Positions 10,978 through 22,739 of a stretch of 64,000 nt of DNA are shown one piece after another (position 1 is the stretch's first letter; every line of letters begins with the position of its first letter). A program made the translations under genes and the position numbers. The notes under the pieces are model-generated. The model did not search any database. It was not told where the DNA came from and saw only the letters and a list, made by a program, of their open reading frames with translations. The DNA is from Eumeta japonica (taxonomy: Eukaryota; Arthropoda; Insecta; Lepidoptera; Psychidae). The DNA lies in assembly GCA_005406025.1 (NCBI GenBank), contig BGZK01000713.1, forward strand, positions 124,001-188,000, given 5' to 3'.

Positions 10978-11389
10978 TTCTTTTTGACTGCGTTCGAGTT
11001 TTTCGACGTTGCTACAAAAATTGCGCTTATTCAACGTGCGCTTGCTTCTGATGCGGCTTCGACATTCTCAGCACCCAATCCGTGATCACTTTCACATATG
11101 AATTGGTTATAAATATAGCATGTAGTACCGACAGTCATGCCTACTCTATCACGTGACCTTCACTTAACCGACTTCGACACAGTGTAAGGTCAGTTTTTCA
11201 CATCTTAATACATAATATAATACAGAGCTTTATTGTCCTCGTAATTGTGTTGTATTTAATCGATTTTAATTTTGTTTTTAAATTTTTGTTGTTATGTATC
11301 TGTCTTATAAATTTCATCAATAAACGTCATGGAAATGTTAAGTGCCAGTCGGAACTATTTACAGTACTCATAATATTAATAATATAAAC

Positions 11390-11760
11390 TCACGCCTATT
11401 TCCCAGAGAGGTAGGCAGAAACTATAGATTTCCACATGGTACGAACTTTGCATATTACTCTTGCTCTATTGACATCAATTATTTTTTTTCATGCAAGCTC
11501 GTTAGTTTCATTTGCTTAAAATTTGGCACGTTTTAATATGCTATCAATTTGGTCTATATAAGACTTCCTAGGGCGACCCTTTCCCACCTTTTTGTCACAC
11601 ATATTAGCTCTATTGATTAGTTTTATCAGTCCACCTTAATTCAACCTTCCCAGATGGCCAAACCACCGTGACATACATCTTTTTACTCTAGTCACCACGT
11701 CTTCCTTCAAACCACACCGCTCTCTGACATCACTGTTTCTACATCTATCTTTTCGAGATA
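11390..11760 (-). pseudogene. RTE-like LINE, C-terminal end of the polyprotein
   Basis: Reading the minus strand from about 11760, a long single frame gives RKDRCRNSDVRERCGLKED, VVTRVKRCMSRWFGHLGRL, one stop, then GGLIKLINRANMCDKKVGK and GRPRKSYIDQIDSILKRAK. This is the C-terminal tail I know from lepidopteran RTE-type non-LTR retrotransposons (C-G-L-x-E-D-V-V-x-R-V...R-W-F-G-H...G-R-P-R). After a frameshift near 11,520 the end of the ORF continues to about 11,405 ('tttccacatggtacg', 'gcctatttcccagagaggtaggcag'; minus-strand SAYLSGK then stop). RT and endonuclease domains are absent, which suggests 5' truncation. A shorter related scrap is at 54,555-54,655. Confidence 0.75.
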
Positions 11761-11779
11761 CTCGACACATACAACACGA

Positions 11780-13355
11780 CACACTACTATTTAATCGGGC
11801 GAAATTAATAACGTTGTATGGGGCGCGAAGTTTTTGATTACACTATTATATATTGTTTGAAATAGTCCTCAGCTATAATATATAACAAGTGAATTCTGTT
11901 AACGTAACAAATGTAACGCTTTTTTTTTTTAGTTAAGAAAGAGTACAATAGCGTTAAATAGCTACAAGCATAATGGAAGTATGAATATTTTCATCATAAT
12001 GGAATGTCATAACTGACATTTCAGGTTATTTATTCATTCATTCGAAAAAATATTAGCACTTTCTCTATCTAATGACAGAGAAAGTGCTAAGAAATTAAAA
12101 TACAATTTAAACGGCTTTTTACGAAAAACTAACAATATGCTGCCTTTTAAATCAATTTTAATATTAATTCACTTTTGTCATCAAATCTAGTCTGCTAATA
12201 TAATTGATCAAAAAAGGTTATATTTTCAACATTGGCTTTCGTTACAAACAATCAATCCGTTCTCGGTGTCGATCCCCCTTGTAAGGTACGATTTTCTCCG
12301 TTGTCGATTTTGAAAATCAATTTTCCACCGCCCATTGTTAGGTATCGCAACTCACGGTGGGCGCGTTTTGGAATAATAAGTTTCCATTTTAAGTACGAAG
12401 GGCTACCAGCTCGTAACGCGAGGGACAGTCTGTTGTTGACAACAATGTGAGGAGATTAGGGATGGAGGAGGGGGCGGGGTGCGCGGAGCGACGTTTTAAT
12501 GACGTCATTGGGAAAAACAAGATGCTTTATGCTGTTCGGAACCAGTCGTAAGGCGTTCAACTTTCGAAAACCGTAGATTTGAAAACAATCATGTACAAGT
12601 GACTTAATCTAAACTTAAATATACATGCGTTTATTAAACAATAAATACCACTTGCGGACGACGAAGGAAAATATTTTGCGGTAGCATGCATCAAAGTGTC
12701 TATAAGACATATATTTAAGTCTAATGAAAACCAATATTGCCGTATGTGAAACCGCCATAGGCTGCACAACTGTTCTGTGTTCTATTAATTGTCAATAGCG
12801 GATATTCTACAAGAGTATGATTGCACTCAGCAAACCCCCAATGATTGTCGATAGCTAATCCATATTGTAAACAACGCCGTGTTGCTTATAAATGATTATA
12901 TCGAACATACGTCGCAGTTTGTAGTTTTAGAACGAGTCATTTTCGTTGCTTTAAACGAATGGTACTGTTCTGTAGAGACTTTTGTAACAGTTTAGGGCGA
13001 TTTTAGGAATTTTATTTAACATCTAAGAAAATTCTAAAATATCAATTACTTAGTAATGTCTAACATAATGCTATGTACAAAAATTTTAATATGCAAAGAA
13101 CGACTGACTTTTTCAATGGCTTTCGCGGATTTAGCTTTTTAAACAGAAGCACAATTCTGGGAAAAATAATTTCTGTATTGATTTTTTGTCTTTCTGTCAT
13201 TCACAGTGTCATAAATTTAGTCCGACCATAGAATTCGTAGAACATATAAAGACATTTATCTGTTAAGTATGAAAAAGACCGTTATAAGACAAAGATATAC
13301 AAGCTATTCATCAATCGACTTTTCGCAGTCCATCGACGTTCGAAAACGTATTACA
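11780..13355. other. Noncoding stretch with one hairpin
   Basis: No gene is supported. A perfect 14-bp inverted repeat TTAGCACTTTCTCT / AGAGAAAGTGCTAA lies at 12053-12066/12077-12090 with a 10-nt loop. A short G-rich patch ('ggatggaggagggggcggggtgcgcgg') is at about 12,461-12,487. The remainder is AT-rich. Confidence 0.5.
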
Positions 13356-13775
13356 TCGCTGGCCGATATCGGCGGCGCGTAGCGCACCGGCCGCAGTGAT
13401 TGACGGGTGGACAAAGGCGCGCATTTGTGAGTCGCCTTCGAGCGCAGCGTCTTATCGCGATGGCGTTTCCGATAGCGGCCGGGCGTCCGTTTCAGAACGG
13501 CATAACGCCCGGAAGGAATTACTGTGACACAGTCCCATTCGACGGCGTCGCGTAGGCCCGGTTAGGACCCTGTTCTATGGGCGAGTTCGCCGCCTGCGCC
13601 GTTGCGTTGCGGAGGTGCGCCGCGCGGGCGATGCGACAAGTAAATGATAGTCATTATTGTCCGTGACGGTTATTGTCTCTAATGGCGGGCGGGCGCCCGT
13701 AATCGCGCGCGGCGGATCTATCACTCGTCCGTTTGTTTGTTCCCGGGTCTCGCCCCGTCGAATGGGATACATTAA
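13355..13775. other. Strong GC-rich, CpG-rich noncoding island
   Basis: About 400 bp of continuous high-GC text ('cggccgatatcggcggcgcg'-type sequence, 'gcgccgttgcgttgcggagg', 'gcgggcgggcgcccgtaatc'), the longest such block in the first half of the window. Frames of ~60 codons are open on both strands but have no family resemblance and overlap each other, so they are treated as composition artefacts. A PBX/Exd-like site 'gtgattgacg' occurs near 13,397. Candidate promoter or enhancer. Confidence 0.45.
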
Positions 13776-14448
13776 TTTTCGAGTACGACACTCGTCTGTG
13801 CAGTTATTTGTTTCAATCAGGTTAACTATCGTCTGGTAAACTGATTAAAACAAATTTCTATAAAATAAACAAGACCGTTTAAGCAGTTTTCGCATTTATG
13901 ATTTGAATTTAGAATTTGTCACTGAACCGAAAATATTCAAATTAAAATTGGCCCGTACTCGAAAATGCGCCACTTGAATAATTTTTGCGATATCAGTTTT
14001 ATTTCAACAAAAATCACTATGTCGATTTTCCTTTAACTATTTCTGTATTATCAGTCTCATTGATAGAAGTTTTCTGTTATTGGCATTATTAGTATTTAAT
14101 TAAAACTTTAATATTTTCTTACTTTTTAGTTTAGAAAGTTTTTACTATTTATTGTAATTGAAAATTTAACTATCCATATAAAGAAAAAATTTACGAGCAG
14201 ACAGAGTACAAAAAACTGGGAACTGCTTATTTTACTCTATCTTGTGATTCTTTAATCTCTGTCTTTAATAGGCGAAACAATATTAATATTGGATTATAAG
14301 AAAAGTGACTTCTAGTCGATTAGAGTTAATGGATGTGTTCATTAGAGTTCTTCTAACGATTCAACATAATAAATAAAAATATTTTTTGAAATCATAGTTC
14401 GAGACAACAATTTTATCATAAAAAACAACAATAATTGTTACAGTTTTC

Positions 14449-14478
14449 TGCACTTATTACGGTAACGTAATAAGTGCA
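14449..14478. repeat. Perfect 13-bp palindrome at the LINE 5' edge
   Basis: TGCACTTATTACG (14449-14461), spacer GTAA, CGTAATAAGTGCA (14466-14478). It sits exactly where recognisable LINE coding text begins, so it may mark the insertion junction or come from rearranged target DNA. Confidence 0.85.
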
Positions 14479-16630
14479 TAAAACTCGAGCTAGGCTTCGC
14501 AGTCTTGCTCCAAGCCAAATGCTCCCTTACATCCCCTCACACAACCCACAAGACGTACACCGGATCAAGGAGAAAGTTCGACAGAAAATTTCCCTCGCTC
14601 CGAAGGACGATGTAAATTCCGTTTCACTGGATGAAGTCCAATCCCTCATCAAAAACCTCAACACCCGAAAGTCACCGGGCCTGGACGGCATCAGCAATAA
14701 AGCAATAAAATGCTTTTCTCTGCCGCTAATGGCTCTGGTGGTCGCTATATTTAACGTGTGCCTCAAAAACTGCTACTTCCCACCTAGTTGGAAAGAAGGA
14801 GTCATAATCGGTATCCTAAAATCGGGGAAACTACGCGATCTCACCTCCAGCTTCAGACCAATCAGCCTCCTGAGCGGTCTGGGCAAACTCTACGATAAAA
14901 TCCAGAAAACGCGATTAAGCAATTATGTATTGAACAAAAATCTTATAATAAACGAACAATTCGGATTTCGATTCCAATACTCATGCCCCCAACTAGCCCT
15001 CCGTCTAGTCGAACACATTTCGGAGGGTTTCAAAAAGGAAACACAAAACAGTGGTAGTATTTTTCGATGTAGCAAAGGCCTTTGATAGGGTTTGGCACGA
15101 GAGCCTAATACACACAATCTATACTCTAGAGGTACCATATCGTCTGATACTAATCATACACAACTACATCAATAACAAAGAATTCACCTTTCACGAGAGA
15201 AACACTTAGTTTTCCAAACACCTATCAGAGTGGGAGTGTCTCAAGACTCCATGCTCTCGTCGCTTCTGTACTCCGCATACTATAACATTCCGGGACCGCA
15301 AATGGGCGTCTAACACGCTCTCTTTGCCGACGACAATACACTTTACTTACGTAGCTGTAGTGTAGGACAAGTAATATGGCGCCATTAACGAGCTGACGCA
15401 ATGGTTTTAAGTCTGGAGGATCGAGTTTGATCCGGAGAAATCAACAGCAATTTATTTCGACTACAGTATGAAAAAGAGGACTCGAGTAGTCCCGGTAAAC
15501 ACCACCACTTTCCTCATGTTAAATGACCCTATTCCCAGACCCATTCCGTGGTAACACAATTACAAATTACCTAGGCATTGCGTTGGATAAATATCTCCAC
15601 TTCAGATATTACATTCGACGTTTTAGGCAGCTAGCTAAATTCTAAATATCACGCCTCGGCGGTATAATAGGTAGAAAAATAGAATGTCGCTATGCAACAA
15701 GCGTATCATTTATATGTTGTGCATAAAGCCAGTGATGTCGTATGCGTGTTCAGTCTTTGCTTGCGCCGCCTCGACTGCGTTAAATGACCTACAAGTCGTC
15801 CAAAACAATTTTAGTAGAAGAGCGACAGACGCATAGTGATATGTCAAGAAATTAGTTATCCATAGAGACCTAGAAAACCCTACCGTATGATGTAGGTACA
15901 CGTCCTTCATGTACACAGAACATGAAGGACGCGTCAGAGATTCTTCAGTATTGCAATCAATTACCCCAACGCATTGATTTCATCTGCTGCTTCTTGCGAG
16001 CACCTCCCGCAAATAACTTTATTAGAAGACCACGGAATGTTGTTACAGACCCGCTCGAGGACCTCATTGCCAAGGTCGAAAAATTGAACAATGCACTTAA
16101 AGACTTAGAAGAATAGGAGTAGGCCCCTAAATCAGTCAAGCTCAAATGGTTTAACTCCCGGGGCGCTCACTGCGCACCAGTGTCACCCAGAGGTACCGAC
16201 CCACGTCGAAACCTCTCGTGTCCTCCTATGGCGAGGGGATCCAAGCGGACCCTGTAGAACAAACAGGCACCAACGGCATCTCTATGTCAATCGGTCGTGT
16301 CCGATAAGGCTGACGACTGCCTGCCTGCCTGGGTTGACAACGGAAGCCAACATCAATTTTTCGGGGTTTTTTTGGTCTGTGAAAGTCAGGCACACCCCAC
16401 GCACGCGGGTGTGTAGCAACTCATTAGGTTTTTTATCCCCCTTACTCCGTAAAGAAAAAACTAAAGAAAAAAAAGGCTTAGTTTGTCAGTTTGAGTGCAG
16501 CGGCCGACGGGAGAAGAATCCCAAAGAAGAGTAGAAGTAACGCCCACCGAAGAGGATGAAGCCGGTGTGTATAAGTAAATAGTGCAACGACGGCGGCGTT
16601 CCATTTCAGAACCACCCTCCCGTGAAAAAA
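14474..16630 (+). pseudogene. 5'-truncated jockey-clade LINE (reverse transcriptase relic)
   Basis: An open frame of 203 codons (14474-15085) begins in the linker before the RT domain. It carries LIKNLNTRKSPGLDGISNKA (the K-S-P-G-x-D-G block), then SFRPISLLSGLGKLYDKI and NEQFGFR. After a one-base frameshift near 15,055 the text continues as FFDVAKAFDRVWHESLI, which holds the first catalytic Asp. It then gives RVGVSQDSMLSSLLYS and LFADDNTLY (FADD at 15323-15334, the catalytic Asp pair). Stops and shifts accumulate after that. The C-terminus is visible as a 64-codon frame, 15922-16116, with RRPRNVVTDPLEDLIAKVEK, typical of jockey-clade ends. A 3' untranslated region runs to an A-run at about 16,624-16,633. 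ORF1 and endonuclease are missing, as in a 5'-truncated insertion. The element is inactive. Confidence 0.9.
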
Positions 16631-16633
16631 AAA

Positions 16634-17861
16634 TATTCGTTCTCCACAATAATCATCTTCTAATATTTCATTGTAATAATATCATTTCACTTTATAAAAA
16701 TATTTTAACAATAATGGTACAAATTTTTAGATGTTTCCATTTTGATGATTTGAAGAATAGTATATATGGGTTTAAAAAAATAGGCGGACAAAGTATTATT
16801 AAGTAACGGCTAAAGAGTCGGCGAGCTGTGTTTTGAGTGGACGAAGGATAGCCACATGAAGGAAACTATTCCCAACTTATTTTGGTAAAATGAAATGTTT
16901 CTTTGGTAAAAGGATTACTGTTTTTTTATTTGAAAATAAATTCATGAAGAAAAATGACACAAATTTTTCACCAATAATGTGAGTTTTACGAAATTGAGAA
17001 GACAATGAGAGTGGTGTGAATGGTGATATGGCTCGACGTTAATAGCGAGCTCTAAGCATAGGCGTGACATTCATTAGTCCCATACGTACATATCCCTAAA
17101 TGATAATTAAGATAACATGTAATAAATCATGCTGTAAAATTATATTTTATTTTATCACGCCTACTATTAGTGGTTTTACAAATGCGACAATTTATACGAT
17201 ACACCGCCTGTGCAGGACGCACGCTGCGTTAGCGCAACGAATGGCCGAAAGCACAACTAGTCCATGCTTCCGAGACATCAAGTAAAAACAGCTGACTTGC
17301 TAGCTTGTACACAGAAACAGTATGCATCTATGCGTGAAGATTTGTATACGCCAATAAGATATTGGGAAGCAGTGCTTTTTTCCTTTGCATTCCGTTCCGT
17401 TCTGTCGTATCGTAATTACAAAGAGTTTTCTTACTGTTTTGTTACAGTTGTTTTTTTGAGGACAAGTGATTTAAATAATTATTTAGCAAATTTTACTTAA
17501 AAAAATCATAAAAATATACGTGTACTGGTGAAATGTTTTTAAATAAGTAAATTAAAATTTCCCGCTTTTTCGATTTTATCTTTTAAGGAAGTTATTAAAT
17601 TGGAAGGGAAAGGAAATTTGAAATTATTTTTATTTCTAAATACGTTTTCAGCTATATTTTCTGAAACAAATATTTCGTTTGAAATATTACAGAAAAAGAC
17701 TGGTGATATTGTTTACTGTGTCCTGAATATTAAAGCATTTAAAACTATCGTGAAATTATACAGAACTAATTTGATATCAATTATAATTGTTTTGAAATTA
17801 AATAGCGACAAACTTAAAAGGACAAGTGTTATTATTAGTAATTAAAATATCTTTCGACACA
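16634..17861. other. AT-rich noncoding stretch
   Basis: No gene is supported. Frames of 60-80 codons (for example 17100-17285, 17264-17500 and 17600-17845) show no recognisable motif and are typical of AT-rich chance frames. Confidence 0.5.
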
Positions 17862-18098
17862 TACACAGCACCATCTGATCCCAAACTAAGCAACGAGATT
17901 TGTATTGTGGGTATCAAATAGTTGATACAATACTCATTTTTTTTTTTTTGAAATATGTACACATAATACGTGGAAATATCTAGACTCAGTAAAACAATGA
18001 TTTTTAATCAAATAAATAAATGTCTATCTTATATGGGAATGGAACCCACGTTTTCATTGCAACAAGTAGGGTTACTACCAACTCCGCCATTTGGGCAA
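17862..18098 (-). mobile_element. tRNA-derived SINE
   Basis: On the minus strand the head begins 'tggcggagttggtagtaacc' (A box, + coordinates 18075-18089), followed by 'gtgggttccattccca' (B box GGGTTCCATTCC, 18036-18047). This is an internal RNA polymerase III promoter like that of a tRNA gene. The body continues to the tail near 17,864, where the + strand reads 'cagcaccatctgatcccaaactaagcaac'. I know this pairing of tRNA-like head and tail text from lepidopteran SINEs. There is no tRNA cloverleaf, so this is not a tRNA gene. Length is ~235 bp. Confidence 0.75.
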
Positions 18099-18099
18099 A

Positions 18100-18640
18100 C
18101 AGGAGTTGAGAATGTTCAAGAGTGTTACAAGCACGTTTTGCGAGATTATTGAACAGTGTTTTGAAGGAATGTTGTCGCTACAAAAATTTTAAAGACTTGA
18201 AGCATGATAACCTACTTGGTTGTGAAAACTTTTCTTCTTATTGTATAAATTGTCCAGAAGAATCTGTCGTACAGTGAGAGTCGAGTAGGGTAGATAGTTA
18301 CCATCGGTGTACCACCAACCGAAATAATGGTAAAACTAGGAAGTTCTTTTAACCATGCTTACCCTGTCTGAAATTTTATTGCACGACCTTGGCTTTAAGG
18401 TATGTCAATGAAAAATAAATCAAACATTCCTTGTAGTTTTTATTTTGTATATGTTTAAATTATTTATATTAAGGAAACCAAAAAAAATATTATTATTTTT
18501 TAACCGCAAGCTGCGGAGAATCCCATCCTGAGTATTGTTCTGAACTTGAGGCAGGTCATATCTAAGGTTACCCTTCAGATTATGTGGGGGCCGGGGCACT
18601 TTCACCCTATTTAGAAACCTAGAAAATAAAATACAAACCA
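18100..18640. other. Noncoding stretch upstream of the large LINE
   Basis: No gene is supported. A patch at about 18,500-18,615 is more GC-rich than its surroundings and may be 5' untranslated sequence of the LINE that follows. The minus-strand frame at 18420-18671 has no recognised motif. Confidence 0.4.
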
Positions 18641-18678
18641 AAAGGAACAGGCCAACAGATACATCCAACAAGTACTTA

Positions 18679-19741
18679 TTGAGAATGTATTTAAGCGCAG
18701 AACAAGATCAAATTCTTTCAGTAATTTATCTACGTCATAAGAAAAAAAAATCAGATCATGAAAAAACTCATAGTTATTCTGTAAATCGAAATGATACTAA
18801 CGAAATAAAATCCCAAGAGGCAAATTGGACTGCAGTCACCACTAAGAAGCGACTAAGATTGAATTGCAAAACATCAAGTAGATATAAATAAACTAAATTC
18901 GATTCTTATTGTCTAAGTCAAACAACACAAACATCGAATCACTTCAGTGAGCTAGAAATGGACCTACAAATAACAATTGACGTAAAGATTAGGGAGATAA
19001 GATCTCCAACAACCTTCTTTGATAAGGTGGGCAACATAGTCTGTAATAACCCTATAAAACAATCATGTGAAAAGGAATTGTGTAATTAAAGCGCTAATGA
19101 AATGGTATTTTCATATTACAAGCAGAAACGTCTCAAATTTATATAAAAATAGTGAAATTATTGCAGCAAAAATACTGAGTTTGACACTTACTAAATTGAA
19201 AGCGAATGGAACTTCAGGGTGGTATTGAAAGATATACATTTGTCTATGGATAAAAACGAAATAAAAATAGATGTAAATGATCAATGCCACATTGTTCCAA
19301 AAGTCTGGAATATAAAACAATAAATTACTAAGAAACCTTTATCAATCTTTATAGTAGAGCCTAAGCCACACACCAATAGTAAACTAATATATAATATTAA
19401 TAAAGTTAATTGTTGCCGAAAACCCAAATGCATCAAATGTTTAATGTTTATAAAGAAATGCAAAAAACCAAATATCCTTTTAAATTCGATAAACTTATTC
19501 AAAAAGCACCTCTAAAAGAAATTATAATTCTTAAACCGATTGGAAGAGCATTAGACGCAAATATGACCTATGCACATTAAACGGGTAACAAACAACAAGT
19601 AATAAAATGGAAGCAAATACTATTACAATCAAGATCGAAATTTCAACAAAAAAATATGGAGTTGCTAAAACATATAATGAATCAATGAACTACTAAGAAC
19701 AATCTGCTTAAAATTCTATAAAACAAGATAAAACATTCCTT
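18679..19741 (+). pseudogene. LINE ORF1 (Gag-like nucleic-acid binding protein) relic
   Basis: The first frame (18679-18891, ~70 codons) holds SQEANWTAVTTKKRLRLN, which resembles the N-terminal part of jockey-type ORF1. In another phase at about 19,195-19,320 the text reads EWNFRVVLKDIHLSMDKNEI and VWNIKQ, then a stop, then ITKKPLSIFIVEPKPHTNSK. This matches the PRE_C2HC-like block in insect jockey ORF1 proteins (F-R-V-V-L-x-x-(L/I)-H...W-N-I-(K/R)). A cysteine pair in KPKCIKC near 19,421-19,441 is what remains of the zinc-knuckle region. ORF1 proteins bind element RNA. This copy is dead. Confidence 0.75.
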
Positions 19742-21150
19742 GACCTTAAATTAATACTCAGGAACATCAATGGGCTGCTACAACGTAGTGTAGAAGTTAA
19801 AACATTCTTATGCGAGGTTAATACAGTTGAACCTCGATAAGTTAAAGTCCAAGGGAAACACAAAATATTTTAAGTTATAGAGGTTTTAAGTTATCAAGGG
19901 TCTATATTAGGGATAGGTTAATATAGGGGTAGGTATGTACATATGTATGTATGTACCCTTGTTCCACCCTTTATCAGCGTATGTGAGTGTTGTTAGTTTA
20001 CTTTTTGAACTCATTTTAAGCCAGTTTTATCACACAGTAAGTAAAGCGATGTTTCCAGGACAATGATCAAAAACTTATGATTCAAGGCTTACTTATGTCT
20101 TAAGGCTAACCGTCGCAAAGCTTTAAAGAATTACGAAGAAGCAAACAATAGGTGACATATGTATTGTTTACGTTAACAATTTAACTAGTGAACACGTGCA
20201 AGCAATAAATACCGAAACCGTTTGTTTTGCACACACTTTCAAAATTACTCATTGTCAAACAATTTTATGTTATAGAGGTTGTGGAAACATTTCTTTAAGT
20301 TCCTGAGGGCCAATACAGAGATTACTTATTTAAGTTATAGAGGTTGCGTATTTTAAGTTATAGAGGTTTTGGGCTCTGATGGGAAGGGAACATATATTTT
20401 GAAGTTATAGGTGTTTTTAAGTTACCGAGATTTGAGTTATCCAGGTTTTACTGTATTGACATACTTATGTTCTCTTAAATACATCTAAGTGATAAAAATT
20501 ATTTTCATATACTAAAATACAAATTTTGCAATAAAAACAACTCTAACGGAACTAATATACTAGATTTGGGGTAATCTAAATCAAATATTAAGCATTATTT
20601 CACACAACCATATTGCTTGGAAAAAATCCAAGCAACAAATATTGTTGTTGTGGACCGTGGGTCGTGTATTTGTATCTAAATTTCACTGTTCACCTAAATA
20701 TATAATAAAAAAAGATGATGATGTCGCGTATTTAAATTTTTTGGAAATACATTTATACCAGGTGGTGACAATAATGCCAAGCATACGAGTTGTGCGTAAC
20801 ATGTATTATACGCGCGTAACTTAGGCTATAGGACGCTAATTGCTGTCAGCGTGTCAGGATCTAAAACTTAGCGTCATCTCATCTGGAAAACTTACATACT
20901 GGCCCACAGATATGAAGTGCGTATCCAGATAGTGTTGATTTTTGTGTAACAAAAAACATTGCAAATAATAACATATCGACAACGTAGTGTCCAGAATTAT
21001 CGTTTAACGATATACCTGTAGCAATAACATTAAAAAAAATGCGAAGAATGTCCAAAAACAATGTAGACTGCATAGCCGCAAAGCAAACTGGTGTCTCTTC
21101 CGTAGACTAGTGTCTAATAACATAAACGAAACCTACCACTTAAAATTGAT
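19742..21150 (+). pseudogene. LINE apurinic-like endonuclease domain, split by a MITE
   Basis: The start reads LKLILRNINGLLQRSVEVKTFL (19,742 on), matching the N-A-N-G-L opening of insect LINE endonucleases. After the MITE, IDILMFS, a stop and IHLSDKNYF (20,456 on) match the E-T-H-(F/L)-(T/S)-x-(K/R) block, with the catalytic Glu position lost to a stop. NIVVVDRGSCICI follows at about 20,640. GGDNNAKH at 20,761-20,784 matches the G-G-D-F-N-A-K-H catalytic motif. SGKPTYWPTDM at about 20,880-20,915 (other phase) matches the P-T-x-(W/F) block. Such endonucleases nick target DNA to prime reverse transcription. The domain is interrupted and inactive. Confidence 0.8.
19824..20453 (+). mobile_element. 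Pogo/Tigger-like MITE nested in the LINE
   Basis: The left end CAGTTGAACCTCGATAAGTTAA pairs with the right end, which in reverse complement reads CAGTAAAACCTGGATAACTCAA. Both are flanked by TA (19,822-19,823 and 20,454-20,455), the target duplication of Tc1/mariner-pogo elements. The CAGT...AACCT(C/G).ATAA terminus is typical of pogo/Tigger. The motif AAGTTATAGAGGTT recurs near both ends (19872, 20267 as atgttatagaggtt, 20332, 20355). No transposase is encoded. The LINE endonuclease frame resumes right after the right TA, which fixes the boundaries and shows the MITE is younger than the LINE. Confidence 0.85.
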
Positions 21151-21539
21151 AAAGATATAACCATGGCAGTCGAATATTTTAATAACTGTACATCGACATC
21201 AGCATGCGACTCTAATAACGATACCATTTAAGTAGAAGTACTCAAATGGAATCGTTGATAAACTATTATCCACAAATTATAAAAGATACGATTATTAAGA
21301 AACGTTCCTCCAGTAAACGATAGCAAAAGACCAGACATCCTGACGACAAAAAAAAAAATTATTATATGACATCTAAATTAAATAAATGCTTTTAACGAAG
21401 TACCGATATCAGGTAGAAATAAATCTAATAAATCTTAATGATACATCCTCAATGGATTATTCCTAAACTACAAAGTGATTAAAGCAATCTAAGTTATACC
21501 GACATCCAATACGCAATCCAGACAATTCATGGGCCAGAA

Positions 21540-22400
21540 ATGACCTAGAAAAAGCGAAGACATTAGTTTCGCATTTGAAGGAAGTATTTAAGTCAAACGC
21601 CTGTGATAGGTCTATAGATGAAACAAATGATATTTTGAGGGTGTTACCTAAAACTTACCAACTGGATCCAACTATTAAAAATATTTACTAAAGAAGAAGT
21701 ATATAGAAGCTATACTTGACCTATATCAACATAAAGCATTTGGCTATGATCTCATAACTGCCAAAATTCTGAGAGGGCTCTCCGGAGAGGGTACTAAAAT
21801 CCTTCCGTAGATATATAATGCAATTGTATGGAGGAATTATATTCCACTGCTGTGGAAGGTTGCTAATAATGCTACTTAAACTGAGAAAAAATGTCTAAAA
21901 ACCGAATTCCTATCGCTTAATAATCTTCTACCAATACTAGTCAAGGTATTAGAAACTCTATTCTTGAGCAGAATCAACCCCATACTCAAAGAAAGGGAAC
22001 TGATTCCAAACCACCAGATTTAATTTAGGTATGGTTATGGTACAATAGAGTACATTTACAGACTTAATGAGAAATACATTATTGTTTTGTTAATTTGGCC
22101 TTCGATCAAGTTTGACACGAAGGTATCCCATTCGAAATAAAAGAAACACTTCAAATTCTTTAAAAGAATTCAAAGCGTTTTTGAAAATACTTTTTGGTTT
22201 TAAATTCATATTTATACAAGCGTAATTTCTTTGTAAAAAATGGCGAGGATACTTCGAAGTTTTAAAAAATACTGGGGCCCCCAGGGCAGTGTCCTTGGTA
22301 CGCTTTACCTGCTTTTCATGTCGGACCAAACCGTAACTGACGGTATGAAAGTGGGCACATTTACTGATGACACGGTTATCGTTGCTGATGACTAAGGTTT
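21540..22400 (+). pseudogene. LINE reverse transcriptase domain relic
   Basis: Blocks in order: KAFGYDLITAKIL (21,733-21,771; family K-(S/A)-P-G-x-D), LLPILVKVLETLFLSRI and ELIPNHQI (about 21,925-22,020; family L-L-P-x-(L/F)-x-K-x-x-E), GPQGSVLGTLYLLFMSD (22,276-22,326; the conserved P-Q-G-S-V-L-G block), and FTDDTVIVADD (FTDD at 22,360-22,371; the catalytic Asp pair of the F-A-D-D motif). Stops and phase changes separate them. The 111-codon minus-strand frame at 22,090-22,425 is only the antisense of this domain. Confidence 0.85.
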
Positions 22401-22739
22401 GTAAAAAGCCTCTGCTTTGCAACAAACAAGCCTAGACAACATATCTTTTTGTCTCAAGAAATGATGTATAAAAGCAAATGAAACAAAATCGGTTCACATT
22501 ACATACATATTAAGGAAAGAGATGCGCCCATCTGTTGCTCGCAATAAAGCCATTATACCCCAAATACAGGTAGCAAAATATCTTGAGCTATACTTGGATA
22601 GATGGCTTATATGGAGAAAAACAAATTAACCAAGCGCAAAACTATCGGGCAGCAAATTAGGAAATATTATTGGATATAAAACAGAAAATCAAAATTATCA
22701 TTAGTGAATAAACTAATGGTATAAAAGTGTGTTATGAAA

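Noticed and set aside
12455..12490. G-quadruplex in 'agggatggaggagggggcggggt'
   Set aside because: Only three usable tracts of three or more Gs with short loops; the fourth is missing.
18036..18089. tRNA gene
   Set aside because: A and B boxes are present, but the arms do not form a cloverleaf and SINE tail text follows; called a SINE instead.
22090..22425. 111-codon minus-strand frame
   Set aside because: It is antisense to the LINE reverse-transcriptase relic (GPQGSVLG and FTDD on the plus strand).
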